Below are positions 36,099-43,911 of a DNA stretch of 44,137 nucleotides, piece by piece. This DNA comes from an uncultured Eubacteriales bacterium (GTDB taxonomy: Bacteria > Bacillota > Clostridia > Lachnospirales > Lachnospiraceae): NCBI GenBank assembly GCA_900314885.1, contig OMWY01000017.1, positions 1 to 44,137 of the forward strand, written 5' to 3'. A program made the position numbers and the translations under genes. Below the pieces are notes generated by a model, which was given only the letters and a program-made list of their open reading frames with translations, was not told the origin of the DNA and searched no databases. Within the stretch, counting starts at the first letter, position 1; the number at the start of each line of letters is the position of its first letter.

Positions 36099-36314
36099 AT
36101 GGCAGCAAAGAAACTTAGTGTGGAAGATTCCATGAAGAGGCTTGATGAGATTACGGCTGAGATGGAGAAAAGTGATGTTACCCTCGAGGAGTCCTTTAAG
36201 CTCTTTAATGAGGGCATGACTCTTGTGAAGAACACAAAGAAGGACCTTACAGACCTCGAAAAGCAGATTAAGGTCTTAAGCGAGGATTCTTCTAAGGAGA
36301 CCGATGATGAATGA
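36099..36314 (+). CDS. xseB: Exodeoxyribonuclease VII small subunit
   Basis: The 71-residue helical partner of XseA: SVEDSMKRLDEITAEMEKSDVTLEESFKLFNEGMTLVKN is the family core. It lies 17 bases after xseA and overlaps the polyprenyl synthetase start. Confidence 0.95.
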   Translation: MAAKKLSVEDSMKRLDEITAEMEKSDVTLEESFKLFNEGMTLVKNTKKDLTDLEKQIKVLSEDSSKETDDE

Positions 36315-37230
36315 GGAATTTATCACCCGCCTGGGCCTCATTAAGGACGAGACGGAAAATATTATAGAATCCTATATGCCTGATCTGCGCGGTGATTATG
36401 GGATTATTTCCGAGGCGATGAATTACAGCTTCCGCTCAGGCGGTAAGCGGCTTCGTCCGATAATAATCAGAGAAACCTATTCTCTTTTCGGAGGCAGGAA
36501 TGACGCAATTGTTTCGCCATTTGCGGCTGCGATAGAAATGATTCACACCTATTCTCTGATTCATGACGATCTGCCCGCCATGGACAATGACGATCTGAGA
36601 CGCGGCAGGGCTACGAATCATAAGGTATATGGTGAGGCCATGGCTATTCTCGCGGGTGATGGTCTTCTTAATTACGCTTTTGAGACGGCTTCAAAGGCGT
36701 TTGATGCCTGCGAGGATATTTCCGATTACAGGAATGTCTCGAAAGCCATGAAGGCGCTTTCATCATTTCCCGGAATAAACGGTATGATTGGCGGTCAGGT
36801 AGTTGACCTTCTCGTAACGGAAGGAAAACTTCCGGGAACCGAAAGAGTCTTCAAGGAGATGGACCTTCTTAAGACGAGCGCTCTGATAGAGTGTTCATTT
36901 GTTATCGGAACTTCACTTGCCGGCGCTTCCGAGAATGATATAGATACCATGAAGGAAGTCGGAGGACTAGTGGGTCTTGCCTTCCAGATTAGAGATGATA
37001 TCCTTGATATAACCGGTGATGAAGCTAAATTAGGGAAGAGTACAGGCCAGGACGCAAAGAACGGCAAGCAGAACTTTGCTACCATGCTTGGCATTTCACG
37101 GGCTACGGATGAAGTAAAGAGGCTTTCCGATGAAGCGAGAACCAAGCTCTCTAAAATAACTTCAGTCCGCCCGGGCTATAGCGGATTTTTAAATGATTTG
37201 ATATCGTATTTAACTGACAGGGAAAATTGA
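36307..37230 (+). CDS. ispA: Farnesyl/geranyl-type polyprenyl diphosphate synthase
   Basis: The 307-residue enzyme makes C15 (or longer) prenyl diphosphates from IPP and DMAPP. The first Asp-rich motif is HDDLPAMDNDDLRRG (about residue 87), the second FQIRDDILDITGD (about 230); GGKRLRP binds IPP. ATGs occur at 36304 and 36307; AAGGAGA (36294-36300) is better spaced for 36307, and the difference is one residue. It overlaps xseB and is followed after one base by dxs, so precursor supply and chain building are linked. Confidence 0.93.
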   Translation: MNEEFITRLGLIKDETENIIESYMPDLRGDYGIISEAMNYSFRSGGKRLRPIIIRETYSLFGGRNDAIVSPFAAAIEMIHTYSLIHDDLPAMDNDDLRRGRATNHKVYGEAMAILAGDGLLNYAFETASKAFDACEDISDYRNVSKAMKALSSFPGINGMIGGQVVDLLVTEGKLPGTERVFKEMDLLKTSALIECSFVIGTSLAGASENDIDTMKEVGGLVGLAFQIRDDILDITGDEAKLGKSTGQDAKNGKQNFATMLGISRATDEVKRLSDEARTKLSKITSVRPGYSGFLNDLISYLTDREN

Positions 37231-37231
37231 G

Positions 37232-39112
37232 ATGTCATTACTTGATGAAATTAACAAAACCGGAGATGTGAAGAATATTCCCGAAGAAAAGCTTCCGGAG
37301 CTTGCTATGGAGATAAGAAAATATCTCCTTAAGGTTACGAGTAAAAATGGCGGGCATCTCGCAAGCAATTTAGGTTCTGTCGAGCTCACGATTATCCTCC
37401 ACAGACTCCTTGATCTGCCTAAGGATAAAATCATATGGGATGTCGGTCACCAGGCCTATACCCATAAGATCCTTACGGGACGGAAGGAAGAGATGGAGAC
37501 GCTTCGGAAGCTCGACGGTATTTCCGGCTTTCCTAAGCGTTATGAGAGCGACTGCGATGCCTTCGGAGCGGGGCATAGCTCCACTTCAATAGCTGCCGCC
37601 ATGGGCTTTGTCGCTGCGAGAGACCTGAGAGGCAGCGATGAGAAGGTAGTCGCGGTTATCGGGGATGGAGCCCTGACGGGTGGCGAGGCCTTTGAAGCGC
37701 TTAATAATGCGGGTAAACTTGACAGCAACCTTATAATCATTTTAAATGATAACGAGAGGTCCATTTCAAGAAATGTCGGCGGAATGGCGGCATACCTTGA
37801 CAACATCCGTACCAGCAAGAGCTATATCAAGCTTAAGGATGACCTTGAAAATGCCCTTACAGCGGTAGAACCATTTGGCACATATATTCTTGACCACATG
37901 AGGAGCGGCAAGGAAGCAATCAAATCCATGCTCGTGCCGGGAATGCTCTTTGAGGATATGGGACTCACCTACCTCGGCCCTGTGAACGGCCACGATTTTA
38001 AGAGTCTTGAACGGGCAATGAAGGCTGCCATGAGGGTAGATGGCGCTGTACTTATTCACGTTATTACCAAAAAAGGTAAGGGATATAAGCCTGCAGAGTG
38101 GCATCCGGCGAGATTCCACGGGGTTGATCCTTTTTATGTGAGAAATGGTGAGCCAAGAAAAGAGTCCTCGGGCGAGAGCTGTACCCATGCTTTTTCCGAG
38201 AAACTGATGGAGCTTGCCAAAAAGGATAAAAGGGTTGTGGCGATTACCGCTGCCATGCCTTTTGGAACAGGCCTTTATGACTTCAAAAATTTCTTCCCTG
38301 ACAGGTTCTTTGATGTGGGAATCGCTGAGGAATACGCTGTAACCTTTGCGGCGGGAATGGCTGCCGACGGCATGATTCCTGTTGTGGCCATATATTCCAC
38401 ATTTTTACAGAGGGCCTATGACCAGATTCTTCACGATGTCTGTCTTCAGAACCTACACGTAGTCTTCGCTATAGACAGGGCGGGACTAGTGGGAGCGGAT
38501 GGAGAAACCCACCAGGGAATTTACGATATCAGCTACCTCTCAACTATTCCGGGACTGACGATAATGAGTCCTAAGAATAAGGCTGAACTCCGTGATATGC
38601 TTGAATACGCGACCCTTAAGATGGATGGCCCCGTAGCGGTCCGCTACCCTAGAGGATGTGTTGAAACAGGCATGAGTGAGTATCATGAACCTGTTGATTT
38701 ATATAAAAATGAGGTCATGATAAAGGGTGAAGGCTTAGCTGTTCTTGCCACAGGAGTTATGGTCCGTACAGGATATAACGTTGTAAAGAGGCTTCAAAAG
38801 GACGGCTTCAATCCTGTTCTTATAAATATAAGGTTCCTTGATAAAGTTGACAGCGAAGGCTTCGAAGTGCTTTCTATGGTCGCGGACCATGTGATGACCC
38901 TTGAGGAAAATATTTTCACGGGGAGCTATTCTGAGAGACTTATGGCGTATTCCGCCGGGACGGGCAAGAAGATCTCCTTTACACCTGTGACTTTGCCTGA
39001 TAAATACGTCGAGCAGGGCACCGTAGAGGAACTGAGACAAAGATATGGCCTTGATGAGGAGAGTATCTATCAGAAGGCCCTAGCGTATTATAAAGAGAAA
39101 AATGCAAAATAA
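37232..39112 (+). CDS. dxs: 1-Deoxy-D-xylulose-5-phosphate synthase
   Basis: The 626-residue thiamine-diphosphate enzyme condenses pyruvate with glyceraldehyde 3-phosphate, the first step of the MEP isoprenoid pathway. Motifs are GGHLASNLGSVELTI, DVGHQAYTHKILTGR, the ThDP-binding VIGDGALTGGEAFEALNNAG (about 145) with LNDNERSIS, FEDMGLTYLGPVNGHD, the catalytic Glu in VGIAEEYAVTFAAGMA and DRAGLVGADGETHQG. Full length. It overlaps tlyA by 11 bases. Confidence 0.98.
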   Translation: MSLLDEINKTGDVKNIPEEKLPELAMEIRKYLLKVTSKNGGHLASNLGSVELTIILHRLLDLPKDKIIWDVGHQAYTHKILTGRKEEMETLRKLDGISGFPKRYESDCDAFGAGHSSTSIAAAMGFVAARDLRGSDEKVVAVIGDGALTGGEAFEALNNAGKLDSNLIIILNDNERSISRNVGGMAAYLDNIRTSKSYIKLKDDLENALTAVEPFGTYILDHMRSGKEAIKSMLVPGMLFEDMGLTYLGPVNGHDFKSLERAMKAAMRVDGAVLIHVITKKGKGYKPAEWHPARFHGVDPFYVRNGEPRKESSGESCTHAFSEKLMELAKKDKRVVAITAAMPFGTGLYDFKNFFPDRFFDVGIAEEYAVTFAAGMAADGMIPVVAIYSTFLQRAYDQILHDVCLQNLHVVFAIDRAGLVGADGETHQGIYDISYLSTIPGLTIMSPKNKAELRDMLEYATLKMDGPVAVRYPRGCVETGMSEYHEPVDLYKNEVMIKGEGLAVLATGVMVRTGYNVVKRLQKDGFNPVLINIRFLDKVDSEGFEVLSMVADHVMTLEENIFTGSYSERLMAYSAGTGKKISFTPVTLPDKYVEQGTVEELRQRYGLDEESIYQKALAYYKEKNAK

Positions 39113-39935
39113 AGTAAAGAAAGAACGGCTCGATGTCCTTCTTACCGAGCTTGGCTACTTTGAATCCCGTGAGCGGGCGAAGCGGGCCATCATGGAAGGA
39201 ATTGTTTTTGTAAATGATGAGCGTGAAGACAAGGCGGGCACGACATTTCCGGTTGACGCGAGGATAGAGGTCCGCGGCAGCAAGCTAAAATACGTGAGCC
39301 GGGGCGGCCTGAAGCTTGAGAAGGCTATAGTAAATTACGGACTTGATCTGACCGGAAAAATATGCATGGATATTGGCTCATCCACAGGCGGATTCACTGA
39401 CTGTATGCTTCAGAACGGAGCCGTGAAGGTATACGCCATCGATTCCGGTACGAACCAGTTAGCCTATAAGCTTCGTGTAGATGACCGGGTTATCAGCATG
39501 GAGAACACCAACTTCCGTTATGTCACACCGGAGCAGATTCCTGATGAGATAGACTTCGCCTCTGTTGATGTGTCATTTATTTCACTGACGAAAATCCTTC
39601 CTGCGGCTCTCCCCCTTCTCTCTGAAAGTGCCGAGATGGTCTGCCTGATTAAGCCTCAGTTTGAGGCGGGACGTGAGAAGGTAGGAAAGAAGGGCGTTGT
39701 CCGTGACCCCAAGGTACATGAGGAAGTGCTCGTAAATGTTATGACCTTCGCGGCTTCATGTAAGTTCCGCTTTAAGGCAGTCACATTTTCGCCAATAAAG
39801 GGGCCGGAGGGAAATATAGAATACCTTCTCTATATGGCAAAATCTGACAGCAAAATGAGTGAGGAAGAGCTTAGTTCATGGCTGAATAAAGTGCCTGAGC
39901 TTGTTAAGGAAGCACACGGGGAGCTTGATAAATGA
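39102..39935 (+). CDS. tlyA: TlyA-family rRNA 2'-O-methyltransferase
   Basis: The 277-residue protein has an N-terminal S4 RNA-binding domain (RLDVLLTELGYFESRERAKRAIMEGIVFVND) and an FtsJ-like methyltransferase domain with SAM motif MDIGSSTGGFTDCML and the tetrad region DFASVDVSFISLTKILPA. TlyA proteins methylate ribose in 16S and 23S rRNA and affect capreomycin sensitivity; they were once called hemolysins. B. subtilis YqxC is the positional equivalent. It overlaps nadK by four bases (ATGA). Confidence 0.95.
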   Translation: MQNKVKKERLDVLLTELGYFESRERAKRAIMEGIVFVNDEREDKAGTTFPVDARIEVRGSKLKYVSRGGLKLEKAIVNYGLDLTGKICMDIGSSTGGFTDCMLQNGAVKVYAIDSGTNQLAYKLRVDDRVISMENTNFRYVTPEQIPDEIDFASVDVSFISLTKILPAALPLLSESAEMVCLIKPQFEAGREKVGKKGVVRDPKVHEEVLVNVMTFAASCKFRFKAVTFSPIKGPEGNIEYLLYMAKSDSKMSEEELSSWLNKVPELVKEAHGELDK

Positions 39936-40807
39936 AAAAATTCTGTCTTATCGCAAATGAACGTACCAGGGCGGCCGATGTAAATGTGCCGGAAATCCTT
40001 TCGTATATAAGTGGCCATGGCGGTGAATGCTACGAACTGCCAAACAGGCATGGAAACGAGCCCTCATCCACGGGTGAGAGCTTCATAGATATGGAAAAGC
40101 TCTTATCCGATACCGAGTGCGCTATAGTTCTCGGCGGCGATGGAACTATTCTTCAGTCAGCGAGGCAGCTTGCTGAGCGGGATATACCGATTCTTGCCAT
40201 AAACCTGGGAACTTTTGGCTTTCTTGCCGATGGTGAGAAGGAGGATATGCATTCGGCTATCGACCATGTGCTTCATGAGGATTATAAGATAGAGCGCCGT
40301 CTTATGCTGGATGGCTCAGTGATTTCCGATGGCAGGGAAATTTATACCTCTAACGCCTTAAATGACATAGTTGTCGCGAGGTCGGGAATCGTGAGGGTCA
40401 TTTCAACCACGGTTTACGTAGATAAGACGGAGTTTAACTCCTTTAAGGGTGATGGAATTATAGTTTCTACCCCTACCGGTTCTACCGGATACAACCTTTC
40501 GGCGGGGGGTCCGATACTTATGCCGGGAACGGCCTCATTCGCAATAACTCCTATATGCCCTCACAGTTTTAACCTTCATGGAATAGTTGCCCCATGCCGG
40601 TCCGAGGTTACGATAGAGGTGGTGCAGAGCAAGAAGACCCAGAGCGAGGAGGCTATAGTTTCCTTTGACGGGAACAGGGGAATCAGGATAAATGCGGGTG
40701 CCAGAGTAAGGGTAAAGATGGCGAAGGAGACACTTTCCTTTATCAGAACGCCGGGATATGAGTTTTTAAATGTATTGCGCGAGAAGATTCATGGAGGTCG
40801 CATATGA
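39932..40807 (+). CDS. nadK: NAD kinase
   Basis: The 291-residue enzyme phosphorylates NAD to NADP. The hallmark is GGDGTILQSARQLA (about 69) followed by ILAINLGTFGFLAD; NDIVVARSGIVRV carries the NE/D-like site and GDGIIVSTPTGSTGYNLSAGGPIL is the second signature. It overlaps both tlyA and argR by four bases. Confidence 0.97.
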   Translation: MKKFCLIANERTRAADVNVPEILSYISGHGGECYELPNRHGNEPSSTGESFIDMEKLLSDTECAIVLGGDGTILQSARQLAERDIPILAINLGTFGFLADGEKEDMHSAIDHVLHEDYKIERRLMLDGSVISDGREIYTSNALNDIVVARSGIVRVISTTVYVDKTEFNSFKGDGIIVSTPTGSTGYNLSAGGPILMPGTASFAITPICPHSFNLHGIVAPCRSEVTIEVVQSKKTQSEEAIVSFDGNRGIRINAGARVRVKMAKETLSFIRTPGYEFLNVLREKIHGGRI

Positions 40808-41247
40808 AAAGTGAACGCCAGGAAAAAATTCTTGAAATCATCAGGGAAAATGACATCGCGACCCAGGAAGAGCTGCTTGACGTGCTTCGCTTGGAGGGCT
40901 ATGAGGCGACTCAGGCGACCATTTCGCGAGATATCAGAGAGCTGAGACTTACGAAAATCGTCGATGGTGGCATTCAGAAGTACGCTGCCCCTGAGCAGGA
41001 CCTGCATGACGTGAACGAGAGATATCTGAGAGTCCTTAGGGAAGGCTATGTGAGCGTTGACGGAGCGGGGAACATATTGATAATAAATACGGTTTCCGGT
41101 ATGGCCATGGCTGTCGCCGCCGCTATTGACAGCATTGGAATTCCCGAGATAGCGGGAACTATTGCAGGGGATGACACCATTTTTTGCGCAATCCGCGACG
41201 TCGATAAGATGGAATATATGAAAAATCTCATAAGCAGCATGGTTTGA
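40804..41247 (+). CDS. argR: Arginine repressor ArgR
   Basis: A 147-residue regulator that binds arginine as a hexamer and controls arginine genes. The N-terminal winged helix shows RQEKILEIIRENDIATQEELLDVLRLEGYEATQATISRDIRELRLTKI; the C-terminal oligomer/arginine domain contains GTIAGDDTIFCAIRD. GGAGGTCGCAT just before gives the ribosome site within nadK. It closes the operon; recN, which often follows, is absent. Confidence 0.96.
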   Translation: MKSERQEKILEIIRENDIATQEELLDVLRLEGYEATQATISRDIRELRLTKIVDGGIQKYAAPEQDLHDVNERYLRVLREGYVSVDGAGNILIINTVSGMAMAVAAAIDSIGIPEIAGTIAGDDTIFCAIRDVDKMEYMKNLISSMV

Positions 41248-41267
41248 CGCTTTGTTCACAAAGCGTC
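41246..41267 (+). repeat. Hairpin at the argR stop codon
   Basis: GACGCTTTG (41246-41254), loop TTCA and CAAAGCGTC (41259-41267) form a perfect 9-bp stem that begins within the argR TGA. No T-run follows (GCGGCGATTG), so it is not a standard terminator; it may protect the 3' end or be a Rho-type stop. Confidence 0.6.
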
Positions 41268-41300
41268 GCGGCGATTGTTCCGCTTATCTCAAAAAGTCTC

Positions 41301-41329
41301 TTTACAAAGCATGTGAAACGTGGTACAAT
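41301..41329 (+). promoter_or_regulatory. Promoter of yebC
   Basis: TTTACA (41301-41306) and TACAAT (41324-41329) are spaced by 17 bases, 52 bases before the yebC ATG. Confidence 0.75.
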
Positions 41330-41381
41330 AGAAACGTTTGACCGGCTTAATCAGAAACATTTATACAGTGAGGTTATAAAA

Positions 41382-42134
41382 ATGTCAGGACATTCAAAAT
41401 TCGCTAATATCAAGCACAAGAAGGAAAAGAACGACGCAGCGAAGGGTAAGGTATTCACAGTTATAGGCCGTGAGATTGCCGTTGCGGTAAAGGAAGGCGG
41501 CGCAGACCCTGCCAATAACAGCAGACTCAGGGATGCTATCGCCAAGGCTAAGGCTAACAACATGCCTAACGATACCATCGATCGCGGTATCAAGAAGGCA
41601 GCAGGCGACGCAAACAGCGTAAATTACGAGTCATGTACCTATGAGGGCTATGGCCCTTCAGGTACAGCCATCATAGTTCAGTGCCTTACAGACAACAAGA
41701 ACCGTACAGCGGCGAACGTTCGTAACGCCTTTACCAAGGGCGGCGGAAATGTAGGTACACAGGGCTGTGTATCCTATATGTTCGATGAAAAGGGACAGAT
41801 TATCGTTGATAAGGAAGAATACGAGGCTGATCCTGATGAGTTTATGATGACAGCTCTCGATGCAGGCGCGGATGATTTCAATGATAACGAAGATTCATTT
41901 GAGATTCTTACCGATCCCGCTAAGTTCTCAGAGGTTCGCGAGAACCTTGAGAAGGCCGGAGTTCCTATGGCTGAGGCTGATATCAAGATGATTCCTCAGA
42001 ACTATGTAACCCTTACGGATGAAGGCGATATAGGAAGAATCGAGAGAATACTTGATCTTCTTGACGAAGATGATGATGTACAGGCTGTTTACCACAACTG
42101 GGATGACAGCAGTGTAGATGAAGATGATGAATAA
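41382..42134 (+). CDS. yebC: YebC/PmpR-family regulatory protein
   Basis: The 250-residue protein starts at the ATG at 41382 (MSGHSKFANIKHKKEKNDAAKGK); the longer open frame upstream covers the promoter and is not coding. Other family marks are DPANNSRLRDAIAKAKANNMPNDTIDRGIKKA and YEGYGPSGTAIIVQCLTDNKNRTAANVRNAFTKGGGNVG. The family has been described both as a transcription regulator and as a factor that helps ribosomes through difficult sequences. GTGAGG lies before the start. It is a single-gene unit. Confidence 0.96.
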   Translation: MSGHSKFANIKHKKEKNDAAKGKVFTVIGREIAVAVKEGGADPANNSRLRDAIAKAKANNMPNDTIDRGIKKAAGDANSVNYESCTYEGYGPSGTAIIVQCLTDNKNRTAANVRNAFTKGGGNVGTQGCVSYMFDEKGQIIVDKEEYEADPDEFMMTALDAGADDFNDNEDSFEILTDPAKFSEVRENLEKAGVPMAEADIKMIPQNYVTLTDEGDIGRIERILDLLDEDDDVQAVYHNWDDSSVDEDDE

Positions 42135-42138
42135 TAGT

Positions 42139-42168
42139 AAGAACGGCTGCTACAGCCGTTCTTTTTTT
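42139..42168 (+). terminator. Rho-independent terminator of yebC
   Basis: AAGAACGGCTG (42139-42149), loop CTA and CAGCCGTTCTT (42153-42163) form a perfect 11-bp stem with a following T-run. Confidence 0.97.
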
Positions 42169-42181
42169 GCAGATAATTATA

Positions 42182-42227
42182 GGCGTGTCAAAAACTATGA
42201 TATTTGGCACGCCCCTTCTTTTTTTAC
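42182..42227 (+). terminator. Second terminator-like hairpin
   Basis: GGCGTGTCAAA (42182-42192) pairs with TTTGGCACGCC (42203-42213), 11 pairs with one G-U, followed by CCTTCTTTTTTT. It lies 13 bases after the yebC terminator and shares sequence with the left arm of a 22-bp inverted repeat. Confidence 0.65.
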
Positions 42228-42384
42228 ATCCATCTACTTTATCGGCATTATTACGCCAATCTTAACCCTTTGTGAAAATATTTTTCAAATCTTCACGTTT
42301 TCTTTTAAACTCCCTCAATATGCCAGCTTGAGAATGTAATGTCAATATTAACCAGATATTCTCAAATATCATAGTTTTTGACAC
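42185..42384. mobile_element. MITE-like element bounded by 22-bp inverted repeats
   Basis: The 22 bases at 42185-42206 (starting GTGTCAAAAACT) recur as a perfect reverse complement at 42363-42384 (ending AGTTTTTGACAC), 156 bases apart. A shorter inverted repeat (TTGAGAAT 42328-42335, ATTCTCAA 42358-42365) lies inside the right end. There is no coding sequence. No target duplication was found next to the arms, so a mobile origin is inferred from the repeat arrangement only. Confidence 0.5.
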
Positions 42385-42416
42385 ACTTGAATGATACGAG
42401 AGGAATACATGCAATA

Positions 42417-43397
42417 ATGACGATTAGCATTATAATCCCGTCATATAATCGCGGTAATCTCGCCTTGCAGAGGGCAAATGAACTATTGCCTTACCTGTCA
42501 GAGGACGTAGATCTATGGATTTTGAACAACGCAAGCACTGAATATGTTGATGACTATAATAGCCTGAGGAATATAGAAAATCCATATTTTCATTACATAG
42601 AAAATGAAAAAAATATCGGCGGAAATCCGAACTTCATGAAGGGATATTCCATTTGCGACGGCGATTACGGCCTGTTTACTTCAGACGAGGATGCCATAAT
42701 AGGAGAGAATCTAATACATTATGTTCGTCTTCTGAAGGTTAACCCTGATGTGACGTTTATGAAGGCAAGGGGAAAGGGCTATAACTTTACTGATATGCAG
42801 GTTGCTGACGCAGGCATCGATGCTGTGAAGCTGACATTCCAAAGAAACAATTATCTCTCAGGTTCCATATATAACAGAAAGGTGCTTACGCCGGAGATTA
42901 TAAAGATATATGATGAAGCCTACGGCACTGATAACATGGCCTACCATTATTATAACCATTTATTCTGGACAGACTTTTGTGCCCTGCGTGGTAAGTGTGT
43001 CTTCTGTAATATAGCCTTGATATTTGAAACTGAAGGTAACCATGCAGCGGAAGAGAAAAAGAGAATATTGACAGATGACATATATGTGAATAACCTCGAG
43101 TATACATCATATAAGTCAAGAATTAACCAGTTCTACGGCTTTGTCGATGAGATTTCAGACCTTGGTTGTGATGAGAACATTATCCAAGAAATGCTCCGGG
43201 AACTGATAGGAAAATATGGTATGCTCATTGGCTTTTTGAAGGATGAATATATCAGGAGAAATCTTGATTTTGGTGCCGTCAAAACTATGATGAGGCAGGA
43301 CATGAAGGACTATATATATGCGTCGCCTATTGAGCTCAATGAAGGTGAGAAGTCATGGATTAACAGCTTAATAGACGCGGCCGCGGAAAGAATGTAA
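42417..43397 (+). CDS. Family 2 glycosyltransferase
   Basis: The 326-residue protein has the GT-A start MTISIIIPSYNRGNLALQRANELLPYL, WILNNAST and the SDEDAI segment that takes the DxD position. The C-terminal half is Tyr-rich and helical and is not recognised. The TTG 39 bases upstream lies in the right arm of the inverted repeat; the ATG at 42417 follows GAGAGG at 13 bases, a rather long gap. It would add a sugar to an unknown acceptor. It stands alone, without other cell-surface glycan genes. Confidence 0.85.
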   Translation: MTISIIIPSYNRGNLALQRANELLPYLSEDVDLWILNNASTEYVDDYNSLRNIENPYFHYIENEKNIGGNPNFMKGYSICDGDYGLFTSDEDAIIGENLIHYVRLLKVNPDVTFMKARGKGYNFTDMQVADAGIDAVKLTFQRNNYLSGSIYNRKVLTPEIIKIYDEAYGTDNMAYHYYNHLFWTDFCALRGKCVFCNIALIFETEGNHAAEEKKRILTDDIYVNNLEYTSYKSRINQFYGFVDEISDLGCDENIIQEMLRELIGKYGMLIGFLKDEYIRRNLDFGAVKTMMRQDMKDYIYASPIELNEGEKSWINSLIDAAAERM

Positions 43398-43418
43398 AAG
43401 CAATCCGGAATTGTGCAA

Positions 43419-43507
43419 GTTACTTCGGGTACAGTACAAGGAAAGATGAACATAGCTCACACAGGTGGCTGTAAAGACAGCCATGGGCGAAGCTATGCAG
43501 TTGAAAG
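43419..43507 (+). other. Structured non-coding stretch before the terminal orphan gene
   Basis: The stretch holds a nested hairpin: CATAGCT (about 43449-43455) pairs with AGCTATG (about 43492-43498), and within it TGGCTGT/ACAGCCA enclose AAAG. A smaller stem, TTGTGC/GTACAA with a TTCG-containing loop, lies just upstream. It precedes the next ORF by some 30 bases. It may be an RNA element; I cannot assign it to a known family. Confidence 0.4.
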
Positions 43508-43530
43508 TTATTTTTATGGAGGCAATAATT

Positions 43531-43842
43531 ATGGATAGAGATGGTTGGAATTTTCACAATGATATTGCTATTAATCTTGAGAACGAAGCACGAAAATTAT
43601 TCAAATGGGATGCTAGACCAGAACAAATGATATTTGATGCTGATGCTATTGAATCAGGCAATTTTGCAGAAGATATGATAATTCTTCTTCGTAAGAAGAC
43701 GAATTATAGTAATAGCTGTGATGATATTGATAACTTTGTAGTGAAATTAGGAGTTAATATTGGCAAGAGTGGTACTGAAATTGGAAAAGAGACAGCACAG
43801 GAATTATTTGATGAGTTTAAAATAATCTACAGAAACCACTAA
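43531..43842 (+). CDS. Hypothetical protein, AT-rich orphan
   Basis: A 103-residue protein from the ATG at 43531, supported by GGAGG at 43518-43522. An upstream in-frame start would read through the structured stretch and is unlikely. The sequence is acidic (MDRDGWNFHNDIAINLENEARKLFKWDARP...), probably mixed alpha/beta, without signal peptide or membrane segment. Its codon use is visibly more A/T-rich than the core genes. I do not recognise it. Its neighbours are a lone glycosyltransferase and an IS66 end, so it is probably accessory DNA. Confidence 0.6.
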   Translation: MDRDGWNFHNDIAINLENEARKLFKWDARPEQMIFDADAIESGNFAEDMIILLRKKTNYSNSCDDIDNFVVKLGVNIGKSGTEIGKETAQELFDEFKIIYRNH

Positions 43843-43911
43843 ACGAAGGACGAATCATATTGATATTCATCTGAATAAATGATGTTGCCTTATCCTATTA
43901 TCAAAAATTAA

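Noticed and set aside
41244..41381. N-terminal extension of YebC by 46 residues
   Set aside because: It covers the hairpin after argR and a good promoter at 41301-41329; the conserved family N-terminus is MSGHSKFANIKHKK.
42118..42339. Small ORF after yebC
   Set aside because: It overlaps the end of yebC, two terminators and the inverted-repeat element, and has no ribosome site.
43449..43507. c-di-GMP-I riboswitch
   Set aside because: The GGCAAACC and GACGCAAAGC core elements are missing, so the resemblance is limited to a hairpin with a nearby GGGCGAAGC.
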